Shown piece by piece: positions 56,306 to 64,000 of a stretch of 64,000 nt of DNA. This DNA is from Endothia cerciana (Eukaryota; Ascomycota; Sordariomycetes; Diaporthales; Cryphonectriaceae). The stretch is from the NCBI GenBank assembly GCA_026119935.1, contig JALRMH010000053.1:186001-250000 (forward strand), given 5' to 3'. The notes below the pieces were generated by a model. It searched no databases. It was not told where the DNA came from and worked only from the letters and a program-made list of their open reading frames with translations. Position 1 is the first letter of the stretch, and every line of letters starts with the position of its first letter. A program made the translations under genes and the position numbers.

Positions 56306-59300
56306 ATGCCGCGAGAACATTCATCAGACCGAAGCGATATCCTGAACACAATCCCCTGCCCCACCATGCGGCGGCCATCATTAGACCTCGCCGAGCCCTC
56401 GCGCAACCTCGAGGATTCCGTCGGTGCCCCTGCCCCGGGTCCCTTCGATCCCGAAATCGACGACTCCCTGCCTCTCCAGAGCGACTTCATACAGGCCCTC
56501 GACTTACACGTGGACGGCGACCCCGCGGCCCTCCCTCGTATCTTCACCCCTCCACCGCACCTCGCCGCCCGCTTCTACCGTCCCTCGCAGAACAGGCGAA
56601 AGGACTCCGCTGCCTCCTCGCGACGAAACTCAGTATGCTCCGTGCCCTCCTTATCGTCGTCACATGGCCCCGCACAGCTTCACAGCGGGCCCCAGAGCAA
56701 GCACATTGCCAACCACCAGCGGAGGGATGCGATCCTGAAAGACCGCCAGAAGCGCCTGGCTGACCGCGCCGCACATGTCGAGAAGGTCCGACTGCGCGCT
56801 GCGAGGGCCAAGGAGCGCACCATCTCCCTCTCGGAGGAGAGGGCCATTGCCGCAAAGGAGGCCCGGGAGCGGAACCTCAAGGAGATCGCGGCCACCTGCG
56901 CGGAGGAGGTCAAGAGGGCCAAGGCTGTCGCCGAGAGCACCAAGGGCAGGCGCGAGCTGGAGCTCCAGAGGATGCGCCAGCAGATGGAGGAGCGCCAGGC
57001 CGAGGCCGAACGACGCCGAGAGGAGCTGAGGAGACAGTCTCAGAGGGCGAGAGGCTGCAGCCTGGGCAGTAAGAAGTCCGTCGAGGCACTGTCACCTGTC
57101 CGGGAGGCCAAGGGGCCAGCACCAACGCCGCTCGCCAAGGATGCTGCCGTCTGTAGGCTACAGACCTGGTGGCGCGCCACGACGAAGGAAAAGGCAATCA
57201 TGCGGTTCGCCCGGCTGGGCCTGTCCCTTGATGAGTTCCGGGTCTTGGAATACGATGCGGCCACAAGACTGATCCAGGACCAGGGCGTCATGTTGACGAC
57301 AGCGCGCATGCTTGCCATTTGTGGTCTGCAAAAGGGAAAGTCCGACTCTGTCGCCCAGATGGGGGCCGTGCGGCTTTTCCTAAGTGCATTCTTGATCTTG
57401 GGCCACCCGTCACAGGTTCTCAGTAACACTTACGACCTCGGCGATGAAGACCAGGGCCCCTCCTCGCAGCTGCGTCCGAGGGATGACCTGGCCAACCCGC
57501 TGGTCCAGGACCTGGTCGAAAAGGCCAAGGACCTGCTCATCACGTTCGAGAACATACTCTCCCGGATAGGGCACCCCAACAACTACACCCTTCCGCCGGC
57601 GTTGACTGGCGCGCTGGCCACTGCGTATTCCTCATTCGAGAGGGCATTCCTCAACTGGCAAACTCGCGACAAGTCTGCTCTGATCGACGGCATGTTGAAG
57701 CAGCTGGTGGAACTCGACGCTCTCATCGAGCACGTCAGGGAGACCAGCGTGCCTGCTGCGGTGGAGGAGTACAGGGAAGCCGTGGCACCCAACCAACAAA
57801 TGTTTGTTGTTAGGATCAAGAAAGTACTGGGTCAGGAGAAGGGGCTGAGGGTGGTCAGGCATGCGATCTTCCAAGCTCGGAGGGAAAGGGCCGCCAAGAA
57901 GAAAGAAAGGGCAGACATGAGACCGCGTGTCGCCGAAGAGTCTATGACAGCCGAGTCCGTCATGGCCGAACTGGATCCTGGTGAGCAGGCCGCCAGGGAG
58001 CCTGTTGCTAGGCAGGATGGCGTTGCTCCCGGCACGTATCCCGTTCCACCGCCCACCCCCGCGGCCAGACCAGGCCCGCCGCCGGCGTCTGGTCAGGCCA
58101 AGCTCCTGCCTGACAACCGCGTCGTCGTCCACGAGCTGGCCATCGACAAGGAGTACCGCACACGCGCACAAGACTTTGTTGACGCGGAATCACAGGCCCT
58201 CAAGCCTTACCTTGACGGGATGCGCGCGACCATGCACGGAGACGCCCTGTCGCGCGAGATTCATTTTTACCAGCTCATCAATGTCGCTGCACACATCCGA
58301 CAGAAGCTGCTGCGGCTCGTCCAGCCTTCGAACCCCCTCCATGGTGTCATTGTGGACTTGTTAGACATGGAGCAGTTCAAACAGACATTTCGAAACGGGT
58401 CATTCTCCTACGAGAACTTCTTCGCCTCGATGGCCAGTCTGCTGCCCAAGCTGTGCGCCCCGGTCAGAGACGAGCTGGTGAAGGATCTGGCCGAGAACAA
58501 ACTCGCCCAGGGCAGCTATGTCGAGCGCCTGGAAGCGCTTATCCTCTTCATCGATGTCATGTTGAGCGATTTCGCCAACCTCCTCCTGCATATGGCCGCG
58601 CCCCAGCTGCTGCAATCAGCGGCCGAGTACGAGGCCAAGTCCTTCGCGAACGCTATCCAAAAGGGTGAGCACGGCTTGTTCGCAGCCGAGACCGCATGGC
58701 GGGCAGCAAGGGACAAAGTCGTCGCCGAGACGGCACGACGCGAGGCGGAGAACATCAACCATCCCAAGAACCGACCCACTGCAGACAAAATTTATTCACA
58801 CATGCTAGTCAGTATCTTCACCCAGACCAGCCACATCCGATACGGACAGATCCCCGAGATGCTGCAGCTTGACTGCAAGCGCATCCACAAGTACGGCGAC
58901 CTCACGCGCAACATGATCACTGCCGGCGGTATCCTTCTGCAGTGCAAGAACCTTCTCAAGCGCGACGTGCGTGCGCCGTGGAAGACCGAGGCGACGCGCA
59001 TCATGACCGTCCTGGACACCGCCGAATCCGGGGAGGCTGCTGTCAACGGCGTAATGGCTGCTCTGGAGGCTGGACGATCGATGCCTCCTGCTGTCAAGAC
59101 ACACCTCCGCGGCTTTGTGCAGAATCTGATCACCGCCCATTGGCAGATGGTCAGTGCAGCCCAACCCGACGCCAACACGGCGTGGGACCCAACGGCCCAT
59201 GATCCAAACCAGCCAGTTCTCAAACTGCTGCTCAAGCGTCTGCGCGATCACCTCATTGCCCACTTGACGGCGGGAAGCACTAATGAGAAGGCCAAGGCGA

Positions 59301-59503
59301 CGAACACGGTGGGCGAGAAGCTCGCGAGCTCTGGGCTTGGAGAGTTCGTGGACCGAGTGCGGGGCATGATCGACGAGATGACCAAGGTCGGCGCCGTGGA
59401 TCGGGAAGCACACGGCCCCTGGTGGGAGAAGGTCGCAGCGAAAATCGAGGCCGAGAGTGCTGGCGACGACGTGGCCATGGTCGGTGCTGCCGGGCCTGCC
59501 TAA
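56306..59503 (+). CDS. SOK1: SOK1/Tcp11-family regulator
   Basis: T-complex protein 11 family; yeast Sok1 suppresses loss of cAMP-dependent kinase, so a role near cAMP/PKA signalling is the family expectation. Single exon, 1,065 residues. Order: disordered Ser/Pro N-terminus (FYRPSQNRRKDSAASSRRNS has a PKA-like RRKDS and RRNS), a long charged coiled coil at about 135-260 (RQKRLADRAAHVEKVRLRAA; RQQMEERQAEAERRREELRR), an IQ-like segment VCRLQTWWRATTKEKAI near 280, then the Tcp11 region from about 600 (LAIDKEYRTRAQDFV) through IHFYQLINVAAHIRQKL and LEALILFIDVMLSDFANLLL to about 1050. A Pro-rich linker (PVPPPTPAARPGPPP) sits near 580. Start chosen at the first ATG of the frame; MRRPSLDLAEPSRNL 20 codons later is an alternative. 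Confidence 0.93.
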   Translation: MPREHSSDRSDILNTIPCPTMRRPSLDLAEPSRNLEDSVGAPAPGPFDPEIDDSLPLQSDFIQALDLHVDGDPAALPRIFTPPPHLAARFYRPSQNRRKDSAASSRRNSVCSVPSLSSSHGPAQLHSGPQSKHIANHQRRDAILKDRQKRLADRAAHVEKVRLRAARAKERTISLSEERAIAAKEARERNLKEIAATCAEEVKRAKAVAESTKGRRELELQRMRQQMEERQAEAERRREELRRQSQRARGCSLGSKKSVEALSPVREAKGPAPTPLAKDAAVCRLQTWWRATTKEKAIMRFARLGLSLDEFRVLEYDAATRLIQDQGVMLTTARMLAICGLQKGKSDSVAQMGAVRLFLSAFLILGHPSQVLSNTYDLGDEDQGPSSQLRPRDDLANPLVQDLVEKAKDLLITFENILSRIGHPNNYTLPPALTGALATAYSSFERAFLNWQTRDKSALIDGMLKQLVELDALIEHVRETSVPAAVEEYREAVAPNQQMFVVRIKKVLGQEKGLRVVRHAIFQARRERAAKKKERADMRPRVAEESMTAESVMAELDPGEQAAREPVARQDGVAPGTYPVPPPTPAARPGPPPASGQAKLLPDNRVVVHELAIDKEYRTRAQDFVDAESQALKPYLDGMRATMHGDALSREIHFYQLINVAAHIRQKLLRLVQPSNPLHGVIVDLLDMEQFKQTFRNGSFSYENFFASMASLLPKLCAPVRDELVKDLAENKLAQGSYVERLEALILFIDVMLSDFANLLLHMAAPQLLQSAAEYEAKSFANAIQKGEHGLFAAETAWRAARDKVVAETARREAENINHPKNRPTADKIYSHMLVSIFTQTSHIRYGQIPEMLQLDCKRIHKYGDLTRNMITAGGILLQCKNLLKRDVRAPWKTEATRIMTVLDTAESGEAAVNGVMAALEAGRSMPPAVKTHLRGFVQNLITAHWQMVSAAQPDANTAWDPTAHDPNQPVLKLLLKRLRDHLIAHLTAGSTNEKAKATNTVGEKLASSGLGEFVDRVRGMIDEMTKVGAVDREAHGPWWEKVAAKIEAESAGDDVAMVGAAGPA

Positions 59504-60706
59504 GCTCAAACACTAATCAGAGGATACGAAGTTCAAGAAAGTGCATACACTGAGACGCATAGAAAGATACGGCCGGGAATATATTGGGTTATAGGGACTT
59601 TTATGCGTCATGGGCGGACAGGAGGACGGATAATGGGTTCACTCAATCGGGGAATACTCGGCGTTAGGTAAATTCGCTCAGGGCTGGTCCGGTCTGTTCA
59701 CGGTTGGCTGTTTCTCTCATCATGATCATCGCCATTGATCATTAGCGTTTCTTGAATTTTGTGCCTGTTGTCGTCCAGGCTTACTCGGCGTTGTTTTCGT
59801 GTGGAGCGTTCGTCCCTGAGGGTGACGATTGTTATATTGGAAGCAATACAATATCAGATCACACACAATCAGTAAAGTGAGCGGACTTCTGAACAATCAC
59901 GATGCTGATAAAACAATCAAGCCTTCGGGATACAATGTCAAAAAAGAAAGTCGTATCGTAAGTCAGATCGAATTCGCACCCCCTTCACCACCCCCCTCCA
60001 ATCACCACCTCCAAATCACCGCGCCTCCAAATCGCCTCCTCACGCCGCATGCAAGGCTACCCCGCCACGTTGGAGTACCTTAGATACGCGGCTTTGATTG
60101 GGGAAGAGAAGAAAATGGTGTCTCAGCCTTGTCTAGACGCGGGAGTACAGGAGAGCACCTTGACAGAAGAAGCGCCAGGGAACGTGACAAGTCCAACGCC
60201 CAGCTCGGAGGCATCTTATCAAAACTGGACCCCCCCCCCCCCTTTGCTGTTTTTTTGTTGTTTTTTTTTATTTTTTTTATTTTTTTACCTGGCCTGCATG
60301 CGCGTCTTGCTGAGATATCAAGAGCGGAGTGGGGAACCTCGCGGGTCTTGGCCGCTGCGAAATCGGAAGTACGGGAGCTTTGGGGCCACGGGGGCGTCCT
60401 GGCAAAGTGGATTCGATTGCTCACTTTTGCCTCCTGAGGTTTCTGGGCGGTTCTGCCACGATCCGGTGCCATTGCGTTATCTAATCTGCATATTTGTGAT
60501 TCCCGGGTCTCAAAACGTTTTTCCCACCCTCCTTTGAAGAAGGGCCCTCCTCCCGTCTCAGCCTTTCTCGCCCTCGCGGCAAACCTCGAGCCCTTTGATC
60601 TTATCTTCCCACGCCTGAGCAGCAAACGGCCCGCCCTCACGAACTTGCCACCTCGGATCCCTCCCAACTCTCAACCCACCGTCAATTCAGATTCATCCTT
60701 CTCACG
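59504..60706. other. 1.2-kb intergenic region
   Basis: 3' flank of SOK1 and promoter of the peroxiredoxin gene. A run of 13 C followed by T-rich sequence lies at 60230-60285. Open frames across this part (for example 60080-60667 minus) have no domain. No gene supported. Confidence 0.5.
60230..60285. repeat. C homopolymer followed by poly-T tract
   Basis: C13 (60230-60242) then about 40 nt of T-rich DNA with single G or A interruptions, about 420 bp upstream of the peroxiredoxin start. Confidence 0.85.
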
Positions 60707-61610
60707 ATGGCCACCAAGGCATTTGTTCAGAAGCCCGCCCCGGCCTTCACGGCCACCACCGTCCTGGAGACCGGCGAGTTCAAGGAGGTTTCCCTCTCTG
60801 ACTACAAGGGTCAATGGTGAGTTCGAAGTACTTGTTGCTACCTCCCAAGCTCCGCTTGGGGCTCCGCGTCCTGTCGAGACTCTCCGTGCTGCCCGCCCCT
60901 GGGGGCGACCACGGCGGTGGTCCCGGCTCCAGATGTCTCTCAAAAGGGCATAACGGCCAGGCACGGATGAAAGAAAGAAAGAATGAATGAATGAATGCTC
61001 ACCACCTCTTGTCCGGGCCCAGGGTCGTCCTCCTGTTCTACCCCATGGACTTCACCTTCGTCTGCCCCACCGAGATCCTGGCCTTCAGCGACGCCCTGCC
61101 CAAGTTCCAGAAGCTCAACACCACCGTCCTGGGCGTCTCCACCGACAGCCACTTCACCCACCTCGCGTGGCGCGAGCGCCCGCGCAAGCAGGGCGGCCTG
61201 GGCGAGGACCTGAAGCTGCCGCTGGTGGCCGACAAGAACTTCAAGATCTCGCGCGACTACGGCGTCCTGATCGAGGAGGAGGGCATCGCCCTGCGCGGCC
61301 TGTTCATCATCGACCCCAAGGGCGTCCTCCGCCAGATCACCGTCAACGACCTGCCCGTCGGCCGCAACGTCGACGAGACCCTGCGCCTGGTCGAGGCCTT
61401 CCAGTTCACCGACGAGCACGGTGAGGTCTGCCCCGCCGGCTGGCAGTCCGGCGGCGAGACCATGAAGGCTGACCCCAAGGGCAGCCTGGAGTACTTCTCC
61501 AAGGCCGGTGGTAAGTCAACGAGGCCCCTCTCAGGCGAGGGCAACCCGTCCCCCATTGCGAAGCGTCCGCGTATTGAGTAGAGGTTCTTCCGAACGACAC
61601 AGGCAACTAA
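60707..61610 (+). CDS. TSA1: typical 2-Cys peroxiredoxin
   Basis: Thioredoxin-dependent peroxidase reducing hydrogen peroxide and organic hydroperoxides in the cytosol. Exon 1 60707-60816, intron 206 nt (GTGAGT...GGCCCAG), exon 2 from 61023. Peroxidatic Cys51 in FYPMDFTFVCPTE and resolving Cys173 in GEVCPAGW. GGLG (94-97) and the C-terminal YF (194-195) are both present, the combination that makes eukaryotic enzymes prone to hyperoxidation and chaperone switching. The end is ambiguous: read through, the frame runs to 61581 (222 residues, tail KSTRPLSGEGNPSPIAKRPR); with a perfect GTAAGT donor at 61511 and acceptor ACACAG ending at 61602, it ends SKAGGN at 61610 (201 residues). The shorter form fits the usual family length and I prefer it. 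Confidence 0.94.
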
Positions 61611-62221
61611 AATAGAAGACGAACCCAAAAAACCTCGCGGGACCCTTGTGGATGAGACAGGAGTCGGGGCAGAGGAAAACATCGGAAGGGGGGCCTTGTT
61701 TTCTTTTACCCCACGCGTCGACTTCGTGTTGATGGGCATACTGAGCATCTGCGGGACAGCACGTGCGAACCGGCGTTTTCCTTAGATAGTTTGACGAATT
61801 GTAGACCTTAGAAGCTAGAGCTGAATCTATTTTCCGGGTCGTTCGGCTCGGACTCTGTCCTCGACGTCAAGCTGAGTCCCTCTCCCATCTCCCTCGAGGC
61901 CGGGCGTATTGATCGTGGCCAGTCGATCCCGCCCTAGGAGGGCCAGAGGTGCTGTGTCAGGCCTCCCCTGCAATAGACTGAGGTTCAGTGCGGCTTTGAT
62001 ATCTCCCATCTTCCCCGGCCCAGATGAAGCCTGAAGGGACGCCTTCCCCGACACTGACCGACGCCAGGATGCCAACACCACGCCTCGGGTCGACTTGCCT
62101 CCCAGCGGCGAACCCAGACCGCGTGCGACCACCACCTTGGAATTCAAAAACACCACCCAAACGCCCCAGCCGCGCAGTGTCCACCGTTATCGGGTTCCAG
62201 ACTCCCCTGAGTGCGAGACAT
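61611..62221. other. intergenic, no supported gene
   Basis: About 600 bp downstream of the peroxiredoxin and of the possible small minus-strand gene. Nothing else supported. Confidence 0.4.
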
Positions 62222-62642
62222 TCAGATACGATAGCTCCACGGCCCGTGAACCTCTTGGCCCAACCCGGGTCCCTGCTGGCCTCGTTCGTCATCAAATCTT
62301 CAAATACCGAGCGCAGACGTGTCAACGCATGCATGTCGCCATCTGCCATCATGGTCCCGTGTCGGGCCACCACCACTTCCTTCTTCCTGCCCGCAGCTCT
62401 CTACCGCGGGGAGCCACCTCTTACGGCCTCGGCAGCTCGGAGCTCACGGGTCCGAACCCCGCGTCGCTATCGGACATCATCGACCGCCGGAACATGGACA
62501 TCGAGAACCGCTCCTCCTCGAACATCGCCTTCTCGGGCGGCGTCCGCGACGGTGACAGGAGCGCGGCGTCCCCGAGAGGGTCACCGCGCCCGGCGGTCCT
62601 CGTCCTCTTGAGTTTGTTGCGCACTCGCCGCCACCAGCCCAT
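62222..62642 (-). CDS. possible small spliced hypothetical protein
   Basis: Tentative gene. Exon 1 62642-62425, intron 127 nt (GTAAGA donor; acceptor TTTGAAG at 62298), exon 2 62297-62222 to TGA, giving 97 residues. It starts MGWWRRVRNKLKRTRTAGRG, very basic, then has an acidic, Met-rich part (EKAMFEEERFSMSMFRRSMM) and a short tail. No domain recognised. Evidence is limited to a plausible start, a good donor and an amino acid composition unlike random frames; a G14/C14 run lies 70 bp upstream. An overlapping plus-strand frame could instead be the artefact or the gene. Confidence 0.3.
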
Positions 62643-64000
62643 ACTGTCGAGGCTTCCCTTCCACACGGGGCTCTTCCCGTTGATGATGATGATGATACCG
62701 CGTACGGACACCGGGGGGGGGGGGGGAGGGAGAAGAGGGGGAAGGGCAGAGAGGAAGTGGGAAGGCAAAAAAAGGGGTCTGTCTGCGATGGTTGAAAAAC
62801 GAGCGGGATGCTGCCGCCGGACGGCAGTAGTTTTTGTTCAGATGGCAGCAGCGGCCACGTCATGGGCTGGTTATGCGCGGCCCCTTGCCTCGCACGGCAC
62901 AACGGGAGGCTGTGCCCGTGTTTCGTTTTGCCCTGTCCTCAGCGATGCATGAACGAAGCTGCGGCTCGGCAAGGTCCCCTCCCTGGCCTCACGGCCCTCG
63001 TTGCTCTCATGCCAGTCATCAAGCTCGCCACGCGACTACGGAGGATCCTGCACGGGCTCGGGGGCGGCGGCGGCATGAGGAGCGCCGACCACTGCGAGGC
63101 CAGCTCACAGCCGCCAAAAGATAATAATAATGATGGAGGGGCTCAACATGACTTGCGCCGTCTGTTCAGCAAAGCCGGGCTTGATCAGGCAGACCTGGGG
63201 TCAACGCCCCATGGGACGATCTTGTCGGCGTCCTGTCGTCGTCGACGTCCGTGGTGGTTTCGAGTCTGGTTCGACTGGTTGGACCCATGTCGAACTTGGG
63301 TAAACGCAGGCGTCAAGAGGACAGTTGAGCAGATCTCGGAAGCATCTCTACTAGCCCCTCGGGAGTGGCTTGCCGGCAGTAACGGCCAGACTTATCAGAT
63401 GCCTGACCCTGACGAGGTGCCCAGGTGGGGCCCCAGCGACAAAAGCAAGACCTCGTCTCGTCCAGCGCGCCTGAAAGCCATTGCCACGTCTTAACAGGGG
63501 GCCCCAGCACTAGAGTGTCCGGGCGAGGTGGAAGTACGACTTTGTTCTGCATATATGGGTGCGGCGATCTTTCTACTATAGTAGGTCCACAGAAGATTCA
63601 CATATTTGGCATATTCTAAGTCAAGATCGCCTCGATATTCGAGGAACATTTCGAGGCGAAGAGCTTCTGAGTAGCCTGAATCTTGAATGTATTGCCGGAT
63701 ATCTTACTAGATCGCAAGTTTTGATGGGGGAAGCAAGAGGAGAAGAAGAAAGAAAGAAAGAAAAGAGGAACAAATTAGGTAAAAGCTTCTCGGTCCTCTA
63801 CTTACATACAGAAGTCTCTTACGAATACGTTGCATAGTTACTCTCCGGTGTGCAAATTGCCATTCTGGCGACTTGACTGCAAACCAAAGCCTTCTTTCTC
63901 TCTACGGAGAGAGAGAACAGGGGACAAGCGGACCGGATGCCATTGGCAGGGTTAGTTAATTATCCAAAGATTCCAGAAAACCTCATTCTGCCCTTAACAT
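62643..64000. other. 1.3-kb terminal region without a supported gene
   Basis: Contains G14 at 62713-62726, a GAAA-rich tract at 63740-63770 and a small hairpin at 63896-63917 (TTCTCTCT and AGAGAGAA, 6-nt loop). The plus-strand frame 62808-63494 has no domain. A gene could begin or end beyond the window. Confidence 0.4.

Noticed and set aside
62808..63494. 228-codon plus-strand frame near the window end
   Set aside because: No domain, irregular composition and a poly-Gly stretch; no splice or start evidence.

Overview
The window looks like nuclear DNA of a filamentous ascomycete (Pezizomycotina, most likely a Sordariomycete). The reasons are short spliceosomal introns (mostly 51-125 nt, GTRNGT donors, CTRAY-like branch sites, AG acceptors), GC-rich third positions in coding regions, fungus-specific families (2EXR, RXT3, SOK1/Tcp11, Dal5-type MFS, yapsin-like protease) and repeats carrying C-to-T stop codons typical of RIP (repeat-induced point mutation). 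I saw no rRNA, tRNA or CRISPR array.

Layout. 0-14 kb is a gene-dense block: membrane-anchored copper amine oxidase (-), battenin/BTN1 (+), 2EXR protein (-), mitochondrial SDH assembly factor SDHAF4 (+) and the Rpd3L subunit RXT3 (-). 14-33 kb is mostly decayed sequence: a frameshifted unknown gene (16.7-18 kb), a small spliced CxxC protein (20.2 kb), a minisatellite, a RIP-riddled repeat on the minus strand (21.8-24.2 kb), a BCS1-type AAA ATPase pseudogene (24.9-26.8 kb), an intact Dal5-family permease (27.3-29.0 kb, -) and a fragment of a PLC-like phosphodiesterase (30.4 kb). 33-45 kb is again dense: a Ser-rich protein with a nucleotidyltransferase-like N-terminus (+), a bestrophin-like channel (-), a GPI-type aspartic protease (-), a DUF1308 protein (+) and a multi-pass membrane protein (+). 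45-49 kb holds a possible solo LTR and a dead pogo/Fot1 transposon. 49-64 kb carries a second 2EXR protein (+), an M1 aminopeptidase (-), the SOK1/Tcp11 regulator (+), a typical 2-Cys peroxiredoxin (+) and perhaps one small minus-strand gene.

The genes do not form an obvious pathway or secondary-metabolite cluster. Several neighbours are convergent with short 3' gaps (BTN1/2EXR 109 bp; SDHAF4/RXT3; NTase-like/bestrophin; 2EXR/aminopeptidase). Intergenic DNA is unusually rich in long G or C homopolymers, microsatellites and pentanucleotide repeats. All exon joins were worked out by eye from splice signals and family knowledge and have not been tested against transcripts.
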